DNA of 40,936 nt from an uncultured Ruminococcus sp. GTDB taxonomy: Bacteria > Bacillota > Clostridia > Oscillospirales > Ruminococcaceae. Position 1 is the first letter of the stretch; every line of letters begins with the position of its first letter. Location of the stretch: contig NZ_CALDMP010000065.1 of assembly GCF_937915125.1 (NCBI RefSeq), forward strand, positions 1 to 40,936, read 5' to 3'. Made by a program: the position numbers and the translations under genes. Shown here piece after piece: positions 32,632 to 40,881 of this stretch. The notes beneath the pieces are model-generated. The model made no database searches and had not been told where the DNA came from. It was given only the letters and a program-made list of their open reading frames with translations.

Positions 32632-34093
32632 GATAATCCTCCACAGTGAAATTGCCGGATTGCATTTTGCGGAATCCCACACGTGTCGCCGTATCCCGGA
32701 GACCGGCGGGATAGAGTGGTGCAAGGGGTGCCATAATGGGAAATCCAAAGCTCTCTCCGGCACACAGATTGAACAGCACTGCCGCACCCAGTAGACTGAT
32801 TCCGAACAGCCCCAGGAAACCGCCTGCGAGAATGAATGCCAGCCGCAGAAGTGTGACACTCTGCGCCAGATCCGGCACCACAAATCCGGCTATGACTGCG
32901 ATTGCCGTGACGGTGAGCATGGGTGTGCTGATGAGACCGGAGGAGACAGCGGCATCTCCGATGATGAGTCCGGCAACGATACTCACAGCACCGCCCACAG
33001 CTTTTGGCAGGCGCAGCCCGGCTTCTCGGATGATCTCATAGATCACGAGCACGCCGATTGCCTCGGCAGTCAAGGAAATGGGTGCATTTTGTTCTGCATC
33101 GGCAAGGATCAGGAGCAGCGTCCGGTTGAGCAACTCGGGGTGGTGCAGTGCAATGGCGAGATACAGGGACGGCAGCAGTACTGCCACCAGAAATGCAGCG
33201 TATTTGATCCAGCGTACAAGGGTCGCATAGGATGGGCGGTAGCAATAGTCGTCCATCGTCTGGAAGCTTTCGCAGAATAGCTTCGGTATCACCAGGGCAA
33301 AGGGTGTGCCGTCAATGAGCAGCCCCACTCTGCCCTCCAATAGTTTGGCGCAGAGCACATCTGGCCGCTGGGTCGTGCCTATGGTGTCAAAGAGACAGCC
33401 CCGGCGGTTTTCCAGAAAGGGCTGGAGATAGCCGGAGGAGAGAATGGATTCCAGTTCCATTTCGTCCAGCCGTGCCTTGATCTGGGCAATGAGGGCTTTC
33501 GGCACACGGTCTGCCATATAGCACAGGCATAGGTCTGTCTGGCTTTTTGACCCTTTCACGAACAGTTCCAGTTTCAGCTGCGGCGATTTCATCCGGCGTC
33601 GCAGGAGGGACATATTGACACGGACAACTTCAATGAAGCCGTCCTTTGCACCCATGACATTGTCCTCGCCGGAGGGTTCGCTGACAGAGCGCTTGTCATA
33701 TCCCTGGACGCCGAACACCAGAGCACTGTCTGCCCCTTCCAGTACCAGCACGGCGAAACCGGAATTGAGAAAGCGGAAGAGATCGCGATAGGTTTTGGCT
33801 TCGGCACGGTCAGTGGAATAGAGCTGGTGATTCCGGATGTAGGCGAATACATTGGCTGCCGTTGGTTCGTCTACTGTCACGTGGGTGATGGGATGCAGGA
33901 TCAGTTCCGTAATGGTTGCCGTGGAGAGCATTCCCTCGCAGCAGAGCAGCGCTGCTGGCATGCCGCTCAGGACAAATTCATTTACCAGCAGGTCAGAAGA
34001 ACCCTCTGCAATGGTGCGGATCTGGCGGAGATTTTGGGACAGATCCGGCAGGATGAACTGGTTCAGAAGTCGTTCCGTTTCATTTTGTGACAT
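32624..34093 (-). CDS. Spore germination receptor subunit, GerAA type
   Basis: A 489-residue GerA-family protein. The N-terminal cytoplasmic half ends in ELESILSSGYLQPFLEN, then TTQRPDVLCAKLLEGRVGLLIDGTPFALVIP, both hallmark blocks; the C-terminal half has five or so membrane segments starting at AAFLVAVLLPSLYLAI, with EIIREAGLRLPKAVGGAVSIVAG-type sequence between. GerAA proteins form the oligomeric ion channel of the germinant receptor. The start at 34093 follows AAAGGGTGAAG; the longer frame to 34207 runs through a palindromic repeat. The operon order gerAA-gerAB-gerAC is classical. Confidence 0.93.
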   Translation of the reverse strand: MSQNETERLLNQFILPDLSQNLRQIRTIAEGSSDLLVNEFVLSGMPAALLCCEGMLSTATITELILHPITHVTVDEPTAANVFAYIRNHQLYSTDRAEAKTYRDLFRFLNSGFAVLVLEGADSALVFGVQGYDKRSVSEPSGEDNVMGAKDGFIEVVRVNMSLLRRRMKSPQLKLELFVKGSKSQTDLCLCYMADRVPKALIAQIKARLDEMELESILSSGYLQPFLENRRGCLFDTIGTTQRPDVLCAKLLEGRVGLLIDGTPFALVIPKLFCESFQTMDDYCYRPSYATLVRWIKYAAFLVAVLLPSLYLAIALHHPELLNRTLLLILADAEQNAPISLTAEAIGVLVIYEIIREAGLRLPKAVGGAVSIVAGLIIGDAAVSSGLISTPMLTVTAIAVIAGFVVPDLAQSVTLLRLAFILAGGFLGLFGISLLGAAVLFNLCAGESFGFPIMAPLAPLYPAGLRDTATRVGFRKMQSGNFTVEDYHE

Positions 34094-34123
34094 GTGCTTC
34101 ACCCTTTCTGTTTTTGTTGAATT

Positions 34124-34186
34124 TGTAGGGGCGGATATTATCCGCCCGTTTTGTAATATGAGGACACGACACGCCGCGTCCTTACA
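34124..34186. repeat. Compound palindromic intergenic repeat upstream of gerAA
   Basis: GGGCGGATA (34129-34137) pairs with TATCCGCCC (34139-34147) and a second, imperfect GGACACG/CGCGTCC palindrome follows (34162-34180). The unit is bounded by TGTA and TTACA. Similar GTAGGGGCGGAT...ATCCGCCC units are dispersed in many gut Clostridia, to my knowledge. Confidence 0.65.
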
Positions 34187-34212
34187 GGGATAAACATGGT
34201 TTTTCACTGCTT

Positions 34213-34242
34213 ATTATCCCACTTCCGGAAAAAAAGATGCAA
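34213..34242 (-). promoter_or_regulatory. Candidate gerA operon promoter
   Basis: Minus-strand TTGCAT (34242-34237) and GATAAT (34218-34213), 18-bp spacing, back to back with the plus-strand promoter through the inverted repeat ATGCAA-AAATCA-TTGCAT. A forespore sigma-G promoter would be expected for gerA genes and was not clearly seen. Confidence 0.4.
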
Positions 34243-34248
34243 AAATCA

Positions 34249-34277
34249 TTGCATTTTTTTGCGCAATATGATATACT
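34249..34277 (+). promoter_or_regulatory. Promoter of the CapA-like gene
   Basis: TTGCAT (34249-34254) and TATACT (34272-34277), 17-bp spacing, about 50 nt before the ATG. Confidence 0.65.
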
Positions 34278-34326
34278 GAGAGTACATGTATGTCGAAAAA
34301 TGCAGCTTGACGGAAAGGATGTTCCC

Positions 34327-35622
34327 ATGAAACAGAAAAAATATCAGATGACGGCAAAAAGATTGGCACTGCTTGTACTGAGCACTTCGCTGCTTTTGCC
34401 GGTGTTCGGATGCAGTGCTACCAATCAGATCGACGAAGATGCAGCAATTCCGGCAAATGCACCAGTATCGGAATCAGAAGTTGACGATGCAGCAGTACCG
34501 GCGGATAATACAGAAAGCGAAGCCGAACAGCCCGAAAACGGGGGAGATACTGTCATCAATGTAGTGGCTGTGGGAGATGATCTGGTACAGCAGTGCGTAT
34601 ATCAGAGTGCTCAGGCGCATTCCGGCGATGGTGTAAGCTATAACTTCGACTATTGCTATGAAAATATTAAGCCCTTGATCAACGGCGACCTGAATATCAT
34701 CAATCAGGAGACCTTGATCTGCGGTGAGGGCTTCGAAATCAGCGGTTCTAACTATAACTTTAATTCTCCGGTGGAACTGGGAAATGCTGTACTGAATATG
34801 GGCTTCAATGTGGTGACCATGTGCAACAACCACCTGTTGGACAAGGGGGAAGCCGGACTCCACGGCTGCCTGAACTACTGGGATACGAAAATGGCAGAAA
34901 ACCCGGATCTGCTTACTTGCGGCGTGTACCGGGATTATGTGGACATGCAGAATATCCGCACTAAGGAGGTCAACGGCAAAACCGTGGCGTTCCTCAGCTA
35001 TACGGAGAACACCAATGGTTACTCCCTGCCCGACAATTCGGAACTGGAGATTATCTATACTTCTCAGGAAGATCTGATCCAGCAGCAGATCGCAGCGGCA
35101 AAGCAAATCGCAGATGTAGTAGTGGTGACATGCCACTGGGGCGCAGAGGATACCTTTAATGTCACAGACGGTGTGCGTGCGCTGGCGCAGAAGATCATCG
35201 ACTGGGGCGGCGATGTGATCATCGGTACCCATTCTCACGTGGCACAGTCCATGGAATATCTGACCCGTCCCGACGGTACGCAAGGCTTTGTGTTCTATTC
35301 GCTGGGGAATTTTATCTCCGCACAGACGGATAACATGAATCTGGTGGGCGAACTGGCGGACTTTGATATTGTGGCAAAGGCAGACGGCTCTGTGACCATT
35401 GAAAATGTACAGGTGTCGCCGGTAATCACCCACTATGAGGACGGACGGCTGTCCAATCTGCGGCTGTATCCCTACAGCATGTACTCGGACGAGCTGGCAG
35501 CGCAGCATGGTTTGCCATACTGCACGTCCAGCACAGGACCGTCCTATCAGGTATGGAGTATGGACAAGATCCGGGAGATGTTTGAGACTTCTGTGCCGGA
35601 GGAGTTCCGGAAGTGGAATTGA
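34327..35622 (+). CDS. CapA-family lipoprotein (poly-gamma-glutamate synthesis/metallophosphatase-like)
   Basis: A 431-residue lipoprotein (lipobox LPVFGC, C29) with an acidic, low-complexity linker (about 30-75) and a CapA/PgsA domain thereafter. Metal-site-like motifs are present in order: AVGDDL, NQETLICG, MCNNHLLDKG, VVTCHWG and IGTHSHV, then FYSLGNFI. CapA proteins belong to the calcineurin-like metallophosphatases and are linked to polyglutamate capsule, but no capB or capC is here, so a different envelope role is likely. GGAAAGGATG precedes the ATG. The two membrane-protein genes downstream follow closely. Confidence 0.85.
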   Translation: MKQKKYQMTAKRLALLVLSTSLLLPVFGCSATNQIDEDAAIPANAPVSESEVDDAAVPADNTESEAEQPENGGDTVINVVAVGDDLVQQCVYQSAQAHSGDGVSYNFDYCYENIKPLINGDLNIINQETLICGEGFEISGSNYNFNSPVELGNAVLNMGFNVVTMCNNHLLDKGEAGLHGCLNYWDTKMAENPDLLTCGVYRDYVDMQNIRTKEVNGKTVAFLSYTENTNGYSLPDNSELEIIYTSQEDLIQQQIAAAKQIADVVVVTCHWGAEDTFNVTDGVRALAQKIIDWGGDVIIGTHSHVAQSMEYLTRPDGTQGFVFYSLGNFISAQTDNMNLVGELADFDIVAKADGSVTIENVQVSPVITHYEDGRLSNLRLYPYSMYSDELAAQHGLPYCTSSTGPSYQVWSMDKIREMFETSVPEEFRKWN

Positions 35623-35637
35623 TGAGGGAGACAATAT

Positions 35638-36234
35638 ATGAAAATCGTATGGAAAGGCAAATTCGATGGGAATGTTGAAAATCTGCCTCACGGAGAACAC
35701 AAGCCGGGGGCAGTGAAATTCAAGGAAATTGACGACCCGAAAAAGCTGGGGCTGTTTTTGAATCTGGCGTGTATTCCGGTATTTGTGATCATATTTGCAA
35801 TGCTGCTGTTTCGCACTGGCATCGAGAGTATGGGGCAAATGGGCTTTCTCGCGGGCTGTGTGCTTTCTTTGGTATCCCTTGTGCCCCACGAGTTTCTCCA
35901 TGCCATTTGTTTCAGAGAAGAAGCACAGATCTATACCAATTTCAAAAACGGAATGCTCTTTGTGGTGGGGACAGAGGACATGAGCAAAAGCAGATTTATT
36001 TTTATGTCTATGCTCCCGAATCTGGTGTTCGGATTTCTGCCCTTTTTGCTGTGTATGATTTTTCCGTCTCTGACAGTGCTGGGTGCTCTGGGTGCCTTGT
36101 CCATTGGCATGGGAATCGGTGATTATTATAACGTCTTTCACGCTCTGACCCAGATGCCGAAAGGTGCCAGAACCTATTTGTATGGGTTCAATTCCTGGTG
36201 GTATCTGCCGGAAGATCAGAGGAACAAAACATAA
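35638..36234 (+). CDS. DUF3267-type membrane protein, putative zinc metalloprotease
   Basis: A 198-residue protein with about four membrane segments (near 38-58, 68-84, 120-140 and 143-160). The segment PHEFLHAICF (H84, E85, H88) is an HExxH zinc site at the edge of a membrane helix, which together with the size and topology fits DUF3267, a group related to intramembrane metalloproteases. A candidate third ligand is the D in MGIGDYYNV. It starts 15 bp after the CapA-like gene with GAGGGAGAC upstream, and its stop overlaps the next start (TAATG). Substrate unknown. Confidence 0.75.
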   Translation: MKIVWKGKFDGNVENLPHGEHKPGAVKFKEIDDPKKLGLFLNLACIPVFVIIFAMLLFRTGIESMGQMGFLAGCVLSLVSLVPHEFLHAICFREEAQIYTNFKNGMLFVVGTEDMSKSRFIFMSMLPNLVFGFLPFLLCMIFPSLTVLGALGALSIGMGIGDYYNVFHALTQMPKGARTYLYGFNSWWYLPEDQRNKT

Positions 36235-36446
36235 TGGATATCATCATTTTGTTTGTTGTGTTCATTGTTTCTGTATTGGTGTGGTTGTATTCTATTCTTG
36301 CTGTACTGATTACAGGTATTGTTTTTTTGATACAAGGAACTCGCAGAAAGGAACGCAGGAAGAAAGTGTTCTCACTGGTCTGCTTTGGCGTTTTCTTGCT
36401 GATTGGACCGCTGTCCATTTGGCTTGTCTATCTGGAATTTGCATAA
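36234..36446 (+). CDS. Small two-helix membrane protein
   Basis: A 70-residue protein with two hydrophobic helices (about 2-33 and 47-66) separated by a strongly basic loop (TRRKERRKK), predicted to leave both ends outside. It overlaps the preceding stop by one base, and GAGGAA provides a ribosome site, so coupled translation is likely. No family recognised. Its stop codon TAA coincides with the first bases of a miniature repeat element. Confidence 0.6.
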   Translation: MDIIILFVVFIVSVLVWLYSILAVLITGIVFLIQGTRRKERRKKVFSLVCFGVFLLIGPLSIWLVYLEFA

Positions 36447-36492
36447 GGCAGCACCGTACAAAGACTGCCTGCCGGCTTTGCAAGGTATTGTT
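36445..36492. mobile_element. Internally deleted copy of the miniature inverted-repeat element
   Basis: The first 38 nt match the left end of the full copy with five or so changes (AAGGCAGCACCGTAC against AAGGCAACACCGCAC), then the sequence jumps to GGTATTG-TTATAA, matching the right end. The remainder folds as one short hairpin. TA directly precedes AGGC. Confidence 0.65.
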
Positions 36493-36502
36493 ATAACTAT
36501 GT

Positions 36503-36535
36503 ATCCGAACCTGGAAACGGGTTCGGATTTTTTTT
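36503..36535 (+). terminator. Terminator of the CapA operon
   Basis: ATCCGAACC with GGTTCGGAT (9 bp) followed by a T8 run on the plus strand. There is no T run on the minus strand, so it does not obviously serve the converging gene. Confidence 0.88.
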
Positions 36536-36547
36536 CCTATCAGCCAA

Positions 36548-37282
36548 TCAGCTAAAATAAGCCGTAGGGTCAACATACTCGCCGCTTTTGCGCACTTCCA
36601 GATGCAGATGGGTCTCCAGTGCACTTTCGATATCCGGTGTATTACCGATGACGCCGATTTTCTGACCGCTCTGTACCGTATCTCCCTCACGTACCTCTAC
36701 TGAGCCATCCAGACCGCAGTAGCGGCTCACGACGCCATTGTCGTGGTCGATGGTGATAGTATACCCCCAGAGGGCATCGTTGCAGACTTCGCTGACTGTG
36801 CCGGTGTCGATGGCGAATACATCTGCGCCGGTCTCACAGGCAAGATCCACGCCGTTGTGGGTCTGCCATGTACCGGTCGTCTCCGATTTCACCAGTTCGC
36901 CGTTGCTGAAAGGATTCAGAATGGAAAAATCCGACAGCGGCGGCACAAGCTGATGCACCGGCGTTTCCTCTGTGACTGCCTCTGTTTCAGCTTCTGTTGC
37001 CGGCTCAGTGGGTGCTTCGGTCACTGCTTCTGTGGCTGGCGCAGTTTCCTTTTCCACGTTGGTCTGCACACCGATGACTGGCGCTTCTGCGGCATCTGTT
37101 GTTGGCGTCTGTACAGCAATCTGTTCGGTAATGGAATCCAGATTATTTTCCAGCGTCTTACTGGTCTGCTGATACGCAAATACACACGCCGCACCAATCA
37201 TTACCAGACTGATGCCCAATGCCGTATAAAAGCCGCGGAACCGGGATTTTCCTGCACTGCTGTGTCCTGTTTCGTTTTTCAA
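36548..37282 (-). CDS. M23 (LytM) peptidase-fold membrane protein, SpoIIQ-like
   Basis: A 244-residue protein with one N-terminal membrane helix (about 18-37), a T/E/A/P-rich linker (60-110) built on TEAxTEAPTEP-type repeats, and a C-terminal M23 domain. Zinc ligands look complete: H142 and D146 (HNGVDL) and H225/H227 (HLHLEV). Short length, single helix and the block ILNPFSNGELVKSETTGTW resemble SpoIIQ, the forespore protein that pairs with SpoIIIAH during engulfment; clostridial SpoIIQ keeps the zinc site. The start is TTG at 37282, chosen because GGAGGTGG ends 5 nt upstream; an ATG at 37342 has no ribosome site. A general cell-wall endopeptidase is the alternative. Confidence 0.75.
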   Translation of the reverse strand: MKNETGHSSAGKSRFRGFYTALGISLVMIGAACVFAYQQTSKTLENNLDSITEQIAVQTPTTDAAEAPVIGVQTNVEKETAPATEAVTEAPTEPATEAETEAVTEETPVHQLVPPLSDFSILNPFSNGELVKSETTGTWQTHNGVDLACETGADVFAIDTGTVSEVCNDALWGYTITIDHDNGVVSRYCGLDGSVEVREGDTVQSGQKIGVIGNTPDIESALETHLHLEVRKSGEYVDPTAYFS

Positions 37283-37336
37283 AGAAACCACCTCCGCTGC
37301 TAGTTTGCACCGCAGGCAAATATTTATACATCCATC

Positions 37337-37365
37337 TTGCAATTTCGGGGAAAAAGAGGTATAAT
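37337..37365 (+). promoter_or_regulatory. Promoter of the ABC exporter pair
   Basis: TTGCAA (37337-37342) and TATAAT (37360-37365), 17-bp spacing, 47 nt before the first ATG. Confidence 0.75.
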
Positions 37366-37412
37366 ATATCTGCTGGAGATAATGAAAAGGAATTGTATGT
37401 AGGAGGAATTGT

Positions 37413-39125
37413 ATGAAACGATTGCTGCCCTATATGAAAGGGTACTGGAAAGAATGTATTCTCGGGCCGGTGTTTAAACTACTGGAGGCAATTTTTGAAT
37501 TGATCGTGCCTCTGGTCACGGCGAAGATGATCGATGTGGGTATTGCCAACCACGATGCCGGGTATATCTGGCGTATGGGCGGTGTGATGATCCTGTTGGC
37601 GGCATGCGGGTTGGGATTCGCCCTGACCTGTCAGTATTTTGCATCCAAATGTGCCTATGGCTTCGGGACGGCGTTGCGCAGTGCATTGTATCGTCATGTG
37701 AATACCCTGTCCCACAGTACAGTAGACCGCATCGGAACGGCGTCCCTGATCACCCGGATTACCAGTGATACCAATACGGTTCAAAGCGGACTAAATATGA
37801 TGATTCGCCTTGCCACACGCTGTCCCTTTCTGATCATCGGTGCAGCGGTTATGGCAATGCGAATTGATCTGAAGTTGTCCATTGTCTTTCTCATTGCCAT
37901 TCCCGTGATCGGCGTACTTTTGTACAGTGTCACTCGCTGGACGATTCCACGTTACGGCGAAAATCAGGGAAAGCTGGACAATATCGCCCGTCATACCCGG
38001 GAAAATCTGGACGGTGTTCGTGTCATTCGTGCCTTTTCCCGTCAGGAGGAGGAAATCGCCTCCTATCGGGAGGATTGCAATGTCTTTGCGAAACGTTCCG
38101 TCGCCGTGGGACGTGTTGGTGCGATCCTGAACCCGGCTTCGTTTCTGATTATGAACCTGGGTATTGTTGCGGTACTGTGGTTTGGCGGTGTCCGTGTGGA
38201 TACCGGGCATCTGACCCAGGGAGAACTGACTGCCTTTGTGAACTACATGACGCAGATCTCTTTGTCCATGGTGCGTATGGCGGAACTGCTGGTATCCTTT
38301 AACAAAGCGGCAGCATCGGCAAAGCGTGTCTCGGATATTCTGGCGGAAGAACCGGATATTGTTGGCGGCAATCAGGAACTGACTGTTAAATCGGATGTTC
38401 CGGTGATTGCCTTTGACCATGTGACTTTTGCCTATCCCGGCGGCGGTGAGCCGGCACTCCACGACATCAGCTTCACCCTGCAAGCAGGGGAGACCCTGGG
38501 CATTATCGGCGGTACCGGCAGCGGTAAGAGTACCATTGCCGGACTGATTCCCCGGTTTTACGATGCCACTGAGGGAACTGTGCGGCTCTATGGGGAAGAT
38601 GTCCGCAGCTATACGCTGGATTCACTTCGGAAGATCATCGGCGTTGTACCGCAGAAGGCTTCTCTTGTCAGCGGTACCATTGGGGAAAATCTCCGATGGG
38701 GCAATGCTTCGGCATCGGATACGGAACTGGAAAACGCATGCCGTATTGCACAGGCATGGGAATTTGTCAGCCAGACGCCAAAGGGTCTGGAGACACAGGT
38801 CACCCAGGGAGGGCGAAGTCTTTCCGGCGGTCAGAAACAGCGTCTGACCATTGCCCGTGCTCTGGTGGGACATCCGCAGGTGCTGATTCTGGATGACAGT
38901 ATGAGTGCGTTGGATTATGCCACCGACCTGGCACTGCGCCGGGAACTTGCTTCAGAAATGAGCGATGTCACAAAGATCGTGATTTCCCAGCGTGCCACTT
39001 CCATTCAGCATGCAGACCATATTCTGGTTGTGGATGACGGCAGATGTGTGGGCTATGGCAAGCATGAGGAACTGCTGGAACAGTGCCCGGTCTATGCTGA
39101 GATCTACCACACTCAGATGCAGTAA
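37413..39125 (+). CDS. ABC exporter half-transporter with degenerate ATP site
   Basis: A 570-residue fused membrane-ATPase subunit (type IV exporter). The six-helix membrane domain covers about 15-310 and the ATPase domain 330-570: Walker A GGTGSGKST (366-374), signature LSGGQ, Walker B LILDD. The catalytic glutamate after Walker B is replaced by aspartate (D495), so its own Walker site should hydrolyse poorly. It has AGGAGG before the ATG and is followed after 13 bp by a second, complementary subunit. Heterodimers of this kind (TM287/288, BmrCD) export lipids, drugs or peptides; the substrate is open. Confidence 0.93.
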   Translation: MKRLLPYMKGYWKECILGPVFKLLEAIFELIVPLVTAKMIDVGIANHDAGYIWRMGGVMILLAACGLGFALTCQYFASKCAYGFGTALRSALYRHVNTLSHSTVDRIGTASLITRITSDTNTVQSGLNMMIRLATRCPFLIIGAAVMAMRIDLKLSIVFLIAIPVIGVLLYSVTRWTIPRYGENQGKLDNIARHTRENLDGVRVIRAFSRQEEEIASYREDCNVFAKRSVAVGRVGAILNPASFLIMNLGIVAVLWFGGVRVDTGHLTQGELTAFVNYMTQISLSMVRMAELLVSFNKAAASAKRVSDILAEEPDIVGGNQELTVKSDVPVIAFDHVTFAYPGGGEPALHDISFTLQAGETLGIIGGTGSGKSTIAGLIPRFYDATEGTVRLYGEDVRSYTLDSLRKIIGVVPQKASLVSGTIGENLRWGNASASDTELENACRIAQAWEFVSQTPKGLETQVTQGGRSLSGGQKQRLTIARALVGHPQVLILDDSMSALDYATDLALRRELASEMSDVTKIVISQRATSIQHADHILVVDDGRCVGYGKHEELLEQCPVYAEIYHTQMQ

Positions 39126-39138
39126 GGAGGGATGCAAA

Positions 39139-40881
39139 ATGGTTTCAGTGATCAAACGTATTTTGTCATATACAAAGCCCTGCCGCAAGGAACTGGCGGG
39201 AATGCTTCTCTTTGCGCTCATTGGTACGGGGCTGTCCCTGTTTGTACCCATCCTCATTGGTGATGCGGTAGACTGTGTGGTAGGCACCGGCGAGGTGGAT
39301 TTTCCGGCACTCTGGAAAGTGATTATCGTACTGCTTGCGACGATTATCATCAGCGCTGTTTTTCAATGGCTCATGTCCCTGTGTACCAACCGTCTTGCGG
39401 CAAATACCATCCGGGATCTGCGGTGCGATTTGTTTTCCCACTTGCAGCATGTACCCCTGCGGTATATCGACAGCAAATCCAGAGGTGACCTCATCGGACG
39501 TGCTGTCTCCGACATGGAAATTATCTCTGACGGCTTTTTGCAAGCGTTCACCCAGTTTGTCACTGGTATATTTACTATCATAGGCACGCTGGTTCTCATG
39601 CTGACCATCAATGTGCCAATCACCATTCTGGTGGTGATCCTCACGCCGGTTTCTTTGATTGTAGCGGCAAAAATTACCCAGATGTCCCGTTCCTCTTATC
39701 TGAAATCCTCAGAGGCACGCGGTGCGCTGGGCGGTCTGACAGAGGAAATGATCGGTTCGCAGAAGGTCGTAAAAGCCTTCACCTACGAAAAACGGGCGGA
39801 AGAACGCTTTGAGGAATATAACAAGGAATTACAGCGTACTGGTATGAAAGCGACTTTCATCGGTTCTATCACCAATCCAGCCACACGGTTTGTCAATTCC
39901 CTGATCTATGCGGCAGTTGGCGTCTGCGGTGCGTTGGCAGCAACGGGAAGTGTACCGCTCATCGGTGTTATCACAGTAGGACAGCTGGCAAGCTTTCTCA
40001 CCTTTGCAAATCAGTACACCAAGCCCTTTAACGAGATCAGCGGCGTTGTGGCAGAATTGCAAAATGCAGTGGCATCTGCAAAGCGTGTCTTTGCGGTCAT
40101 TGACGAACCGGCAGAGTCGGATGACAGCCATCTCCCAGAACTGAAAGACTGCGACGGCAGCATGAATCTGTCTCACGTGAAGTTTTCCTATTTGCCGGAG
40201 CGTCCGCTGATTACGGACTTCAATCTGGATGTGCATAAGGGGCAGCGTATTGCCATTGTTGGCCCTACGGGATGCGGCAAGACAACGCTTATCAATCTGC
40301 TGCTGCGATTCTATGATGTCGACGGCGGTTCCATTTCCATTGCCGGGCAGAATATCAACGAAGTGACAAGGGATAGCCTCCGGGCGTGTTATGGAATGGT
40401 ATTGCAGGAGACGTGGCTGTTTACGGGAACAGTGGCGGAAAATATCGCCTACAGCCGTCCCGATGCCACACGGGAAGAAATCGAAGCGGCGGCAAAGGCA
40501 GCATATGCGGACGGTTTCATCCGGCGTCTGCCCGATGGCTATGACACAGTCCTCACCGAGGATGGCGGCGGCTTGTCTCAGGGGCAGAAGCAGCTCCTTT
40601 GTATCGCCAGAATCATGCTGACAGATCCGCCCTTTCTCATTCTGGACGAAGCAACCAGCAGCATTGACCTGCGTACAGAGCAGCGGATTCAGAAGGCATT
40701 TGAGAAGCTTATGGCAGGGAAGACCAGCTTTATTATTGCTCACCGGCTGTCCACCATTAAGCGTGCGGATTGGATTCTGGTGATGAATCAGGGTAATGTA
40801 CTGGAGCAGGGGACGCATGAAACGCTTATGGCACAGGATGGATTTTATGCGAAGCTGTATCAGAGCCAGTTTGCGCAGTAA
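39139..40881 (+). CDS. ABC exporter half-transporter, catalytic partner
   Basis: A 580-residue type IV exporter subunit. The membrane domain covers about 20-315; the ATPase domain has Walker A GPTGCGKTT (375-383), signature LSQGQ (479-483, Q replacing the first G) and intact Walker B with catalytic glutamate (LILDEATSS, E504). The altered signature faces the altered Walker site of the partner subunit in the heterodimer, while its good Walker site meets the partner's intact LSGGQ; this is the standard asymmetric arrangement. AAGGAGG is 8 nt before the ATG at 39139; the longer frame from 38992 lies within the first gene. Its stop codon touches a miniature repeat element. Confidence 0.93.
   Translation: MVSVIKRILSYTKPCRKELAGMLLFALIGTGLSLFVPILIGDAVDCVVGTGEVDFPALWKVIIVLLATIIISAVFQWLMSLCTNRLAANTIRDLRCDLFSHLQHVPLRYIDSKSRGDLIGRAVSDMEIISDGFLQAFTQFVTGIFTIIGTLVLMLTINVPITILVVILTPVSLIVAAKITQMSRSSYLKSSEARGALGGLTEEMIGSQKVVKAFTYEKRAEERFEEYNKELQRTGMKATFIGSITNPATRFVNSLIYAAVGVCGALAATGSVPLIGVITVGQLASFLTFANQYTKPFNEISGVVAELQNAVASAKRVFAVIDEPAESDDSHLPELKDCDGSMNLSHVKFSYLPERPLITDFNLDVHKGQRIAIVGPTGCGKTTLINLLLRFYDVDGGSISIAGQNINEVTRDSLRACYGMVLQETWLFTGTVAENIAYSRPDATREEIEAAAKAAYADGFIRRLPDGYDTVLTEDGGGLSQGQKQLLCIARIMLTDPPFLILDEATSSIDLRTEQRIQKAFEKLMAGKTSFIIAHRLSTIKRADWILVMNQGNVLEQGTHETLMAQDGFYAKLYQSQFAQ

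Noticed and set aside
34474..36141. A 555-codon antisense frame across the CapA-like gene and its neighbour
   Set aside because: No recognisable domain, no ribosome site, and it crosses two well-supported genes on the other strand.
37301..37329. Possible sigma-F promoter for the SpoIIQ-like gene (GTATA, 14 bp, GTGCAAACTA on the minus strand)
   Set aside because: The boxes resemble the consensus, but transcription would start at or inside the GGAGG ribosome site, leaving no workable leader.
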